Of a stretch of DNA of 64,000 bases, positions 17,841-26,544 are shown piece after piece. The notes under the pieces are model-generated. The model made no database searches and was not told the origin of the DNA. It worked only from the letters and a program-made list of their open reading frames with translations. A program made the position numbers and the translations under genes. The stretch is taken from positions 744,001 through 808,000 of the forward strand of contig NZ_JAFKCT010000001.1 of the NCBI RefSeq assembly GCF_017254915.1, written 5' to 3'. Position 1 is the stretch's first letter. Each line of letters starts with the position of its first letter. Origin of the DNA: Algoriphagus oliviformis. GTDB taxonomy: Bacteria > Bacteroidota > Bacteroidia > Cytophagales > Cyclobacteriaceae.

Positions 17841-19484
17841 ATGAAAAATTTGAAATATTACCTTTTCGCGCTTTCGGGACTGTTGATGTCCTGCAACGAC
17901 GAGTTTCTAGATACAGAACCCACCACCCAGATCAACGACGCAACCTTTTGGAAGTCGCCGTCCGATCTGAAGATCTACAACAACCAGCTCTATTCGGTCT
18001 ATCTGAATGGGCTGGGCTACGGTCGGGGCGGGTTTACCGCAGGCATGTACACCGATGATATGCTGAGCGACAACGCCTTTTCCGAGACCCCTTCCGCAGT
18101 ACGGATGGGGATCAACACCTCCAACTCCCCCGGCCTGAGCAACTGGAGCTGGAGCTTGGTGAGAAACATCAACCTGATGTTGGAAAAAGCGGAGGCATCC
18201 CCTATCGAGCAGAGCATCAAAAACCAATACATGGCTGAGGCCCGCCTGATCCGTGCCTTGGACTACTACGACAAGCTGAAGCTCTACGGGCAGCTGCCTA
18301 TCGTAGACCGCGTTTTGGAGGTGGATGACGAGCTGCTCTACGCCCCACAGTCCAGCCGCGACGAGGTGATGGCGTTTATCCTTTCAGACCTGGATTTTGC
18401 TGTCGCAAACATGGTCAGCACGGCTGAAGCCAACCGCTTTGACAAGATGATCGCGCAGTCCTACCGCGCCAGGATTTTGCTCCACGAGGGTACTTTCAGA
18501 AAATACCACGGCCTGGGCAACGAGACGACTTTCCTACAGGAAGCCGTAAAGTCTGCGCAGGAAGTGATGAACTCCGGCAAGTATGCGATCAATGTCACGG
18601 GGGCCTATGGTGCGCTGTTTTCCCAGCTGAACCTGTCGGGCAACAAAGAAGTGATCTTCTACCGCGACTATGACGATGCCCTGCAGCTGTACCACAACCT
18701 GAGCAACCTGATCACCCACGTCAACGGAGCGATCATGGGCGGCACCAAAGACCTCGTGCAGGACTACCTCTGCGTGGACGGTCTTCCTATCGACGAAAGC
18801 CCGCTTTACAAAGGGGATGACAACATCACCAACGAGTTTACCAACCGTGACAAGCGTTTGGCGGAGACTTTTGCCAAGCCAGGAACCTATTTTGTCACCG
18901 GCAAGATCAATCTCAATTCCGTTCCGGGCGGGTTCGCAGTGACCGCTACGCCTTCCGGGTACCAGATTGCCAAGTACTTCAACGCCTCCCAGGACAACCA
19001 GGCTTGGGACCGAGCCTTTGCCGATGCGCCGTTGATCCGCTATGCGGAAATCCTCCTGATCCTCGCAGAAGCCAAGGCCGAACTCAATACCTTGACCCAG
19101 GCGGACCTGGACCTGACGATCAACGTCCTGAGAAAGAAAGCCGGAGTGGCTCCGTTGGCAGCGACCCATGCTTCCCTGCTGCAGGAGGTACGCCGGGAGC
19201 GCAGGGTGGAGTTGGCTTTCGAAGGCTTCCGCTACGACGATCTGATCCGATGGAAAGAAGGAGCCCAGCTCTCCGAGCCGGTGATTGGCCTGAAATTCAA
19301 TGCCGACGACATCACCAATGCGAGCAAATTCGTGATTGGCCAGCATATCCAGCTGGATGAAAACGGCTACATCTTGTCACCGAACAGCTATGCTTTCGAC
19401 GAGAGCAAAAACTATTACTTCCCGGTGCCTCTCAATGAGCTTTCGCTCAATCCAAACCTGAACCAAACCCCAGGCTGGGAGTAG
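17841..19484 (+). CDS. SusD/RagB-family surface lipoprotein
   Basis: A 547-residue partner of the preceding SusC. Short lipoprotein signal with lipobox L-M-S-C (Cys18), then the NDEFLDTEPTTQINDATFWK pattern that opens most SusD proteins. The C-terminal region holds LLQEVRRERRVELAFEGFRYDDLIRWKE in conserved pieces (VRRERRVELAFEG at about 450-462) and ends FPVPLNELSLNPNL. It would close over the SusC barrel and bind the glycan. A strong terminator follows directly, so susC-susD form a two-gene transcript. Confidence 0.96.
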   Translation: MKNLKYYLFALSGLLMSCNDEFLDTEPTTQINDATFWKSPSDLKIYNNQLYSVYLNGLGYGRGGFTAGMYTDDMLSDNAFSETPSAVRMGINTSNSPGLSNWSWSLVRNINLMLEKAEASPIEQSIKNQYMAEARLIRALDYYDKLKLYGQLPIVDRVLEVDDELLYAPQSSRDEVMAFILSDLDFAVANMVSTAEANRFDKMIAQSYRARILLHEGTFRKYHGLGNETTFLQEAVKSAQEVMNSGKYAINVTGAYGALFSQLNLSGNKEVIFYRDYDDALQLYHNLSNLITHVNGAIMGGTKDLVQDYLCVDGLPIDESPLYKGDDNITNEFTNRDKRLAETFAKPGTYFVTGKINLNSVPGGFAVTATPSGYQIAKYFNASQDNQAWDRAFADAPLIRYAEILLILAEAKAELNTLTQADLDLTINVLRKKAGVAPLAATHASLLQEVRRERRVELAFEGFRYDDLIRWKEGAQLSEPVIGLKFNADDITNASKFVIGQHIQLDENGYILSPNSYAFDESKNYYFPVPLNELSLNPNLNQTPGWE

Positions 19485-19506
19485 CGCCAGGACGAGAGCC
19501 GGTTAA

Positions 19507-19533
19507 AAAAAGGGGGCCAAAATCCCCCTTTTT
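19507..19533 (+). terminator. Rho-independent terminator after susD
   Basis: AAAAAGGGGG / CCCCCTTTTT with a 7-base loop, starting 22 bases after the susD stop and ending in a T-rich tail. Confidence 0.92.
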
Positions 19534-19593
19534 CATTTTCAAGCGTTTAATTTTCCAAATCAATTTTTCCGACAGGACAGAGACTAGAAAAAC

Positions 19594-20235
19594 ATGGCTA
19601 AAATCAAGACCAAAGACAAAATCCTCTCCGTAGCGATCCGCATGTTTAATGAGTCTGGAATCCAGGGGGTTACCTCTCGGCATATCGCGGCAGAGATGGG
19701 CATCAGCCACGGAAATCTCGACTATCACTACCACACCAAGGAAGACCTCCTCCTGGCGATCTACGACAAGATGCGGGCTGAGGCCTCTGAGGCGTACACC
19801 ATCAGGGAGTCCAATATTTCCTCGCTGATGCACTTCCAGCGCATGGTCGCTGGGTTGGAGGAGTTTCAGTACCGGTACCGCTTTTTCAATCTGGACGTCC
19901 TGGAGATCAGCCGGTCTTTCCCGGAGGTGAACAAAAAAATCCAGGAAACGCTGATTCTCCGCAAGCAGCAGGCGCAGCAGCTCTTTGAGGAGTTTTTGAA
20001 AGATGGCTATGTGAGCTTTCCCGACGAGGACGTGATGGAGCGCATACAGCATACGATCCGCATTGTGATCACCTTTTGGCTGTCCCAGCTAGAGGTGATC
20101 TCTCCATACAAGTTTAGGCAAAAGGGAGAGATGGTGCGGCTGGTCTGGAATACCATCCTGCCCTACCTCACGCCAGCGGGCAAGGAAGAATACGACCGCA
20201 TCCAAGAGTCCGCCCCCTCGGAGCTGACAAACTAA
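19594..20235 (+). CDS. TetR-family transcriptional regulator
   Basis: A 213-residue regulator. The N-terminal helix-turn-helix runs from about residue 8 to 55: ILSVAIRMFNESGIQGVTSR, HIAAEMGISHGNLDYHYHTK and EDLLLAIYDKM are classic TetR. The rest is a helical ligand and dimer domain rich in aromatic residues (FQYRYRFFNLD), with no family-specific motif I recognise. It has its own terminators before and after, so it is transcribed alone from the 60-base gap. No copy of the GCCCTA operator motif lies in its own promoter, so autoregulation by that motif is not supported. Location between two halves of the polysaccharide locus makes it the best local candidate to control it, possibly in response to a sugar acid. 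Confidence 0.9.
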   Translation: MAKIKTKDKILSVAIRMFNESGIQGVTSRHIAAEMGISHGNLDYHYHTKEDLLLAIYDKMRAEASEAYTIRESNISSLMHFQRMVAGLEEFQYRYRFFNLDVLEISRSFPEVNKKIQETLILRKQQAQQLFEEFLKDGYVSFPDEDVMERIQHTIRIVITFWLSQLEVISPYKFRQKGEMVRLVWNTILPYLTPAGKEEYDRIQESAPSELTN

Positions 20236-20255
20236 AAGGAATCCCAAAAGACAAG

Positions 20256-20287
20256 AAAACCCGCGACATCCAAACCGCGGGTTTTTT
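20256..20287. terminator. Bidirectional terminator between tetR and sulfatase
   Basis: AAAACCCGCG / CGCGGGTTTT with a 10-base loop, T-run on the right. It separates two convergent genes. Confidence 0.9.
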
Positions 20288-20293
20288 GTTGGG

Positions 20294-21871
20294 TTAGTCC
20301 TTCCCCGCCAGCAATCCCTTTTCCAAAAGCGGAATCCTAAACTTTTCCAACTCAGAAGGCTGGTGGGCTTGCTTGAAGATGGCCTCGGCCTGGGCCAAAA
20401 TCTCGGGATGAACGGAGGCCACATTGGTCGTTTCGGTAGGATCAGTGGCGAGTTGGTACAGCTCCAGCGTAGGAGCTTGCTTGTCGCTGAGGTGCTGGCG
20501 GATCAGCTTCCAGTCTCCAAATCGTATGGCCACCTGCCCCCCATACTCCGGAAACTCCCAGTACAGGTATTCGTGCTGCTTCTGTTCTCCCTTGCCAAGC
20601 AAAGTGGGCAGGATACTCAGGCCGTCGTTTGCAGGGACATCGAAACCGGCGATTTCCCCGAACGTCGCCATCATGTCGATGTGGGAGGAGAGCAGGTCGG
20701 ATTTTGTCCCGGCGGCGATTTTGCCAGGCCAGCTGGCGATCATCGGCACGCGTATGCCCCCTTCGTGTACATGGCCCTTGATTTTGGCAGGGTCTTCGGT
20801 GAAGGGCCCGGCGGAGTTAAACCACTCCGAGTCGGTGCCTCCATTGAAGGTCGGCCCGTTGTCGGAGGTGAAGATGATCAGCGTGTTTTCGTACAGTCCT
20901 TCGCTTTTCAGGTGCTCGACGAGCTTGCCGACGTTTTCGTCCAGGTAAGAGACCATGGCGGCGTAGGCGGCTCGGGGGTTTTTATGCGGGAAATAGCCCT
21001 TGTTGCCCAAGTAGGGAGTTTCGTTTCCAAACTTTTTCTCGTAATAATCCACCCAGCGCTGCGGAGCCTGTAGCGCCACGTGGGGGATCGGCGTGGCCCA
21101 GTAGAAGTAGAAAGGCTGGTTTTTGTTTTCGGAGATGAAGTTCACCATCTCGGCAAACATGAGGTCTGGGGCGTAGTCCACCTGGTTGAAGTCCGCATAG
21201 CTCTCTGCCCGCTTGGGATCGGCCCCTTCGGCCAGCTTGGTGCTGGGAGCCACGAGCTTGTTGCGGAGGGGGACGCGGTTTTCGTTTTTGTAGAGGTGGA
21301 CGGGGTAGTAGGTATGGGCCTGACGCTGGCAGTTGTACCCGTAGAAGAAGTCAAAGCCCATCTTCGTCGGGATGGACTGGGTCTGCGGCGCACCCAGGCC
21401 CCATTTTCCTACGCTCCCGGTCTTGTAGCCGACGGATTGCAGTCTTTTGGGGAAAAGCACGGTGCCTTCTGGGAGTGGACGCTGGCCTTCGAGCGTGGAG
21501 TCGGCTTCCATATCGGCAAAGTTCCAGACGTCTCCACCCGAGGGGGAATCCCGCTCACGCCACTCGTCATTGCCCCGGATGTAGGCATGGCCGGAGTGCT
21601 GCCCGGTCATGAGCATGTATCTGGCCGGGGCGCAGACCGGTGCTCCAGAGTAGTGTTGGGTAAAGATCATGCCGCCTCTGGCCAGCGCGTCGATGTTGGG
21701 GGTCTCGATCTTGGTGCTGCCAAAAGCGCCCAGATCGCCATAGCCCAGGTCATCGGCGAGGATGTAGATGATGTTGGGTTTTTGAGGGTTTGCTGCGGTG
21801 CTGGTGGTCTCGGCAGGCTTGCAGGCGAAAGCCAGGACTAGCAGAAAAGCATTGAGGGGTAGTGTTTTCAT
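20294..21871 (-). CDS. S1-family arylsulfatase, lipoprotein, with C-A-P-A-R active-site motif
   Basis: A 525-residue sulfatase. The start is the ATG giving MKTLPLNAFLLVLAFAC, with Cys17 as probable lipidation site; an in-frame ATG 14 codons upstream is less likely. The metal site is ADDLGYGDLGAFG (Asp40-Asp41). The formylglycine motif is C80-A-P-A-R84, which keeps the essential C-x-P-x-R but has Ala in place of the common Ser. Further family blocks are VGKWGLGAPQ, FTSDNGPTFNGGTDSEW and HEGGIRVPMIASWPGKI. It follows the other minus-strand sulfatase after a 386-base gap, so it may have its own promoter while belonging to the same regulon. Exact sulfate ester unknown. Confidence 0.93.
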   Translation of the reverse strand: MKTLPLNAFLLVLAFACKPAETTSTAANPQKPNIIYILADDLGYGDLGAFGSTKIETPNIDALARGGMIFTQHYSGAPVCAPARYMLMTGQHSGHAYIRGNDEWRERDSPSGGDVWNFADMEADSTLEGQRPLPEGTVLFPKRLQSVGYKTGSVGKWGLGAPQTQSIPTKMGFDFFYGYNCQRQAHTYYPVHLYKNENRVPLRNKLVAPSTKLAEGADPKRAESYADFNQVDYAPDLMFAEMVNFISENKNQPFYFYWATPIPHVALQAPQRWVDYYEKKFGNETPYLGNKGYFPHKNPRAAYAAMVSYLDENVGKLVEHLKSEGLYENTLIIFTSDNGPTFNGGTDSEWFNSAGPFTEDPAKIKGHVHEGGIRVPMIASWPGKIAAGTKSDLLSSHIDMMATFGEIAGFDVPANDGLSILPTLLGKGEQKQHEYLYWEFPEYGGQVAIRFGDWKLIRQHLSDKQAPTLELYQLATDPTETTNVASVHPEILAQAEAIFKQAHQPSELEKFRIPLLEKGLLAGKD

Positions 21872-21981
21872 TGGTTGTCTGTAGATATTTTTAGTACCTA
21901 TGAGTGTTGTCACTTACAGATTTTTTGGTCAAGAAATAGGATGAGTGGGTGTGGGCACTCATTTGGCATGCTGCTTCTTTG

Positions 21982-22018
21982 TTCTTTTGGCTTGACCCAA
22001 AAGAACCAAAAGGTCAAG
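21982..22018. repeat. Interleaved palindromic element within a 386-base intergenic gap
   Basis: TTCTTTTGG (21982-21990) pairs with CCAAAAGAA (21997-22005), and CTTGACC (21991-21997) pairs with GGTCAAG (22012-22018), giving two overlapping stem options. A degenerate relative lies at 11580-11640. The rest of the gap (21872-22257) holds a direct repeat CTCCCACCGCAC (two copies near 22030 and 22071) and no convincing reading frame. This looks like a dispersed intergenic repeat. The promoter of the sulfatase at 20294 must also lie here, but I see no clear consensus. Confidence 0.5.
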
Positions 22019-22257
22019 ATTTGCCAAAGCTCCCACCGCACTAGGCCAAACGCTGGCTCGCTGGCAAATCCTCCCACCGCACCTATCCGAACTATATTGG
22101 GTGCTAGGCGGACGGAATTCTAATGTGAAATCACACTTTGACGGTCTTCTATTCAAAGCTGTCGGCTACTTTTTTGTAAATTCTTGAATTATTGGGACTC
22201 GGTCTAACTTCATTGAAGCTGCGTCTAGCTTTTTGATACTTACGTCTAGCGTCTCCC

Positions 22258-23808
22258 TCACTTCAACTCGATCTCGCCGGTCTCCGGGACTTTGTTTCCC
22301 ACGATTCCTTCGTAAAACCGAACCATTTCCTCCAGCTTTTCGGGTTGGTCTCCGGCGAGGTTTTTCGCCTGGGAGAGGTCCTCCGCTAGATGGTAAAGCT
22401 GGTATTCCGGAAGGTTGCCGGTTTCGATGTTGACAGCCTGGAGCACCGGGGCGCCCTTGTGCGGCGGGATCATCACCCAGTCGCCCTTGCGCAGGGCCGT
22501 ACGGCCGGTGGCTTCCAAGATGAGGCTTTCCCGTCCAGTCTGGCTTTTGCCGAGGAAGGCGTCCAGGATGTTTTCGCTGTCTTGGCCTTGGATGCTGCTG
22601 CCGGTCAGCGCGGCAAGCGAACTCAAAAAGTCCACCTGGCAGACCAGGGCATCGGAGACTTGGGGCTGCACCGTCCCTTTCCAATAAACCATAAAAGGCA
22701 CGCGCGTCCCAGCTTCCAGCAGGCTGTATTTGCCTCCCCGCAGTGGGCCTGCAGGCGTGTGGGAGCCGTTTTTCTCTACTGCGTCGTCGTAATAGCCGTC
22801 GTTCAGCACCGGTCCGTTGTCACTGCTGAAGATCACCAGGGTATTTTCCAGGATGCCTTCCTCCTCCAGGGTTTTCATAAACTCCCCAATCGCCCAGTCC
22901 GCCTCCAGGATCACGTCGCCCCGGGGGCCCAGCCCGGATTTGCCGACAAACCTAGGATTGGGCGTGCGGGGTACATGGGGCTGCTGCAGGGCGTAGTAGA
23001 GGAAAAAAGGCTTTTCCCTGTTTTCCTTCACAAAGGCCTGTGCCTTGGCCAGGAAGTGATCCGCCATGGTGGTATCGTTCCAGAGGGCAGCCTTTCCGCC
23101 TTTCATATATCCGATTCTGGGGATGCCGTTGACGATGCTGTTGTTGTGGCCGTGATGCCACTTCATCGTGGTGAGTTCGGGGTTGTCTTTGCCGGTAGGC
23201 TCGCCCTCGAAGTTTTTTTGGTAGTCCACCTGGATGGGATCAGCGGGGTCGAGCTTGTCCACGCGGTCGTTGTGGATGTAGACGGTGGGGACACGGTCTT
23301 GGGTCGCCGCCAGGATGTAGCTGTAGTCAAAGCCAACCTGGTTTGGCCCGGGGCTGATGCTGGCATTCCAGTCGGTCTCTCCGTCGCCCAGGCCGAGGTG
23401 CCACTTGCCGACGATGCCGGTGTGGTAGCCCTGTGCTTTGAGCATCTTGGGTACGGTCATCTGGGCGGTGTCGATCAGGAGTGGAGCCGTGCCGGGGAGG
23501 ATTTTGGCGTCCTTGTTTCTCCAGGGATACACGCCGGTGAGTAGGGCGTAGCGGCTCGGCGTGCAGGTGGCCGAGGTGGCGTAGCCGCTGGTGAAGCGGA
23601 TGCCCTCGTTGGCGAGCCGATCCATGTGGGGGGTGGAGAGCTGGCTGGCACCGTAGGCGCTCATGTCGCCGTACCCGAGGTCGTCGAGGTAGATGATCAC
23701 GATATTTGGCTTGGACGATGCGGAGGCCTGCTCTTGTTCCGATTTGGGCGAGCTGCAGGCCCAGGCGAGGCAGGCTGCGAGGGCAAGGCTGAGAATTCTG
23801 GTATGCAT
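22258..23808 (-). CDS. S1-family sulfatase, lipoprotein
   Basis: A 516-residue sulfatase with a short lipoprotein signal; either Cys13 (lipobox L-A-A-C) or Cys18 could be lipidated. The metal site is LDDLGYGDMSAYGAS. The formylglycine motif is C82-T-P-S-R86 followed by YALLTGVYPW. Other conserved blocks are VGKWHLGLGDGETDW, YALQQPHVPRTPNPRF, IFSSDNGPVLNDGYYDDAV and GKYSLLEAGTRVPFMVYWKG. The pattern recalls galactose or N-acetylgalactosamine 6-sulfatases (S1_15-like by impression), but in this locus a fucose or galactose sulfate is also possible. It begins 26 bases after the phosphatase gene and is co-transcribed with it. Confidence 0.93.
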   Translation of the reverse strand: MHTRILSLALAACLAWACSSPKSEQEQASASSKPNIVIIYLDDLGYGDMSAYGASQLSTPHMDRLANEGIRFTSGYATSATCTPSRYALLTGVYPWRNKDAKILPGTAPLLIDTAQMTVPKMLKAQGYHTGIVGKWHLGLGDGETDWNASISPGPNQVGFDYSYILAATQDRVPTVYIHNDRVDKLDPADPIQVDYQKNFEGEPTGKDNPELTTMKWHHGHNNSIVNGIPRIGYMKGGKAALWNDTTMADHFLAKAQAFVKENREKPFFLYYALQQPHVPRTPNPRFVGKSGLGPRGDVILEADWAIGEFMKTLEEEGILENTLVIFSSDNGPVLNDGYYDDAVEKNGSHTPAGPLRGGKYSLLEAGTRVPFMVYWKGTVQPQVSDALVCQVDFLSSLAALTGSSIQGQDSENILDAFLGKSQTGRESLILEATGRTALRKGDWVMIPPHKGAPVLQAVNIETGNLPEYQLYHLAEDLSQAKNLAGDQPEKLEEMVRFYEGIVGNKVPETGEIELK

Positions 23809-23834
23809 GGGATTTGGATAATTTCTGATTTGGT

Positions 23835-26447
23835 CTAGGAGAAAATCACCAGGATTTCCTTTTCGTTTTTTGGGTTGGGGGTTAGCTTGGGAAAGGTTTT
23901 GGTTTCCCCCGTTTGCAGGTTTTTGACCTCCACGCGATGGGTGGCGCTGGAGAAGACCTTGGGCTGAAACAGCCCGCCCACAGGCCGGAGATTGTACTGC
24001 AGTTCCCCGCTGGCCTCTTCAAACACCGATACCAAGGGGCTTTCCACCCCCTGAAACCTGAACTTGTCCAGGTAGGCAGTTGCTTTCCTGCCGTAGTTGT
24101 CCGCCTCGGTGATCTGGATGGGCCAGCCGGCAAACTGTCCGGCCGGGTTTTCAACCGGATTGACATACCTCGGCCAGCATGCGATCTCCATAGACTTCTT
24201 GCTTTTGTCAAAAGTAATGATGCCGTAGCCCGTGCTGCGGTCATGGATGAGGGCGGGGGCCACGCCGGTTTGATGGGGATTGCCGACTGCGTGGATGGTC
24301 ATTTTGTTGCCAAAGCCGTCGTGATAGTTTCCGGTATTCGGAGTTTTTCCAGGGATGGGCTGATGGCCTTCCGGCACTTTGGGCCACCATCGGCGGGGGA
24401 AAAGATTGTTGAGCGCCGGACCTGCAAAGGCGAAGCCCGAGTCGCCAAATTCCTCCACCCCGTACTGCACGGTGCTCGGCAAATGCTGATCTCCAGCGAT
24501 GTGGAGGGCAAAGGATTTTCGGATCACCCGAACGGCCTGGTCACGGCCTTTTTGCGGCCAGCCGTTGGAGTCCATGTCGGTGGTCGGCGCGTCGCCGCTC
24601 ACGTACTCGCCGAGCTTGGGAATGGGCAGGCTCGGCACCATGCTGTCGATGATGCTGCCTTCGGGCAAGGTGGCGACAGTGCAGAAATTGGTCTGGGAAA
24701 GGACGGACTTCATCTGGATGTCGGCATCCCAGTCTTGGATCCAGTCTTCCAGAAAGTCCATCTGCCGCTTTCCCAATAGGTCAGCCTCGATGTCGTAGTA
24801 TTTCTTGATGTCAAAATCCAGGTTTTGGATGAAGCCGTTGGTGACTTTGGCTTCTTCGGGCAGGACGTTTTTTGGTGCGGTCTTGAATTTTCGGTCTTCC
24901 AAAATCGCAAAACTCACCCCTCCGTACACCCAGTCGGTGTAGTACACGTTGATCCCCTGCTTCACCGGAGTGGGGTCGTAGGCATCGGGAAGGTGGCAGG
25001 TCTGCGTGCGTTGGATCATGTTGACCCACTGGGCGGGCATCTTGTAGCCGCCTTGGTCCTGGGCCACGTAGCCCCAGCCTTCGTCGGTAGGAGCATGCTC
25101 CCCGCCTTCGCCCCAGACGTTGCCGTGATAGACGTCGTGGTCGTCGGGGATGATCGCGGCGGGAATGTTGCGGAAAATATCCCGGTAAGACCAGCCAAAC
25201 ATGTACCACTTGTGGAGGTAGTCGAGGTAGGCTTTTTCCATCGGGCTGGTCTGTATGCCAAAGCCCCCGGTGCCCTCGTAAAACTGGTCCCCGAGGAAAA
25301 GGGCTACGTCCGGTTTGTGGAGGTTGACATGGTCGCTGACTTCCTGGTCGGGAAAGCCGTAGTCCGCATTGCAGCTGAAGACGGCCACCTTGAGGTTTTC
25401 ATGGGAATCGGGCTGCCTGGCGATTTGGCCGGTGTAGAAAAAGTCCTGCTTGCCGCTTTTGAGCGGGAAGTCGAGGAAAACACGATATGGCACCATAGCT
25501 TTTTTGTCCCAGTTTTCCACCCGAAAGTGGGCGTACCTGCCTTCCGGATCGACGGCCGAAGTTGCGATGGTTTTCCATTGGGCACCCTCCAGGATCTGAA
25601 GCTGGACTTGGAGGCCGGGCACTTTTTCCACCGGAGCGAGCTGGGCAGTGAGCTTGAGCGTATTTCTGTGCAGGGTGTACTGCGCAAAGACGATGGGCCC
25701 AAAAATCTGCTTGCTGTCAACGGCGATCTTTTCACCGGAAAATTTCCAGTCGGCGAAAGCCACCAAAGGCGAGTCGCTTTGGTTTTCCTTGGTGGCATGG
25801 GCTACGATGGCCAGGTTTCCGACGAGGTCTTTGGCCTCGATGCCTTCGGACTGCAGCTGGATCGGCTTTGCAAATCCGGGGTCATTTGAGCCCGAAAGCG
25901 TGAGCGAATAGGAGCCGCCGCTCGACTTCGCCTGCATGCGCAGGTGGATGGGTTGATCGAGGTTGAGGGTGGTGTTGGAGGTTTTTTCCCCGATCAGAAG
26001 CTGGCCCGCGCCGTTGATTCCCAAGTCCAGTCCTTTGCCGAAGACCGCTGCGGAGCGGTAGTCGGCAAACTTCCCCTTGGCTCCGATACGGAAACCTGCA
26101 TAGGCCTCGGGCTTTCCTTTCAGGCTGGCGTTTTTCCAGTGTAGCGTGATCGACTGCTCAAAATCCTGCTTGCCATCCTGCAGCTGATGGGTGAGAATGT
26201 GCAGGGCACGGTTGGGGGCAGAGATTACACAAGCGGCCTTGCCGTCTTGGATTTCCCAGTCCTGGAGTCTGTTTCCCCAGTATTCCGGGCCGATCCAGTG
26301 GAGGTCGGGCCAGTATTCCCAGGTACTTTGGTAGGCCGGCGCAGGGCTGGCAAAGAGTTCGCGGATGCCGGTGAAGCCCTGGCTAAAGAGAAAAGGAGTG
26401 GAAAAAGAGCCCAAGGCCATGGCCTTGACGGCCGATCGTCGCTTCAT
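23835..26447 (-). CDS. PhoD-like metallophosphatase, exported by Tat
   Basis: An 870-residue protein. The start is set at the ATG giving MKRRSAVKAMALGSFSTPFL, which has the twin-arginine and hydrophobic stretch of a Tat signal; an ATG three codons earlier is equivalent. The first ~300 residues look like a sandwich or carbohydrate-binding-type region (WEYWPDLHWIGPEYWGNRL). The metallophosphatase core follows: KVAVFSCNADYGFPDQEV, VALFLGDQFYEGTGGFG, AIIPDDHDVYHGNVWGEGG and LHIAGDQHLPS supply the metal ligands of the PhoD family (calcium/iron-dependent phosphodiesterases or phosphatases). It lies between SusD and a sulfatase in one operon. It may remove phosphate from, or simply act on, the same glycan; the family also contains enzymes with no known substrate. 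Confidence 0.85.
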   Translation of the reverse strand: MKRRSAVKAMALGSFSTPFLFSQGFTGIRELFASPAPAYQSTWEYWPDLHWIGPEYWGNRLQDWEIQDGKAACVISAPNRALHILTHQLQDGKQDFEQSITLHWKNASLKGKPEAYAGFRIGAKGKFADYRSAAVFGKGLDLGINGAGQLLIGEKTSNTTLNLDQPIHLRMQAKSSGGSYSLTLSGSNDPGFAKPIQLQSEGIEAKDLVGNLAIVAHATKENQSDSPLVAFADWKFSGEKIAVDSKQIFGPIVFAQYTLHRNTLKLTAQLAPVEKVPGLQVQLQILEGAQWKTIATSAVDPEGRYAHFRVENWDKKAMVPYRVFLDFPLKSGKQDFFYTGQIARQPDSHENLKVAVFSCNADYGFPDQEVSDHVNLHKPDVALFLGDQFYEGTGGFGIQTSPMEKAYLDYLHKWYMFGWSYRDIFRNIPAAIIPDDHDVYHGNVWGEGGEHAPTDEGWGYVAQDQGGYKMPAQWVNMIQRTQTCHLPDAYDPTPVKQGINVYYTDWVYGGVSFAILEDRKFKTAPKNVLPEEAKVTNGFIQNLDFDIKKYYDIEADLLGKRQMDFLEDWIQDWDADIQMKSVLSQTNFCTVATLPEGSIIDSMVPSLPIPKLGEYVSGDAPTTDMDSNGWPQKGRDQAVRVIRKSFALHIAGDQHLPSTVQYGVEEFGDSGFAFAGPALNNLFPRRWWPKVPEGHQPIPGKTPNTGNYHDGFGNKMTIHAVGNPHQTGVAPALIHDRSTGYGIITFDKSKKSMEIACWPRYVNPVENPAGQFAGWPIQITEADNYGRKATAYLDKFRFQGVESPLVSVFEEASGELQYNLRPVGGLFQPKVFSSATHRVEVKNLQTGETKTFPKLTPNPKNEKEILVIFS

Positions 26448-26544
26448 AATGTGCAATTCAAAAGGTGGGTAAGGGAGGTATTTCCTCCAGCCGGACCAAT
26501 ATAGGCCGGACTGGAGGAAGGAGAAAAAGCAAAATGATTACTGG

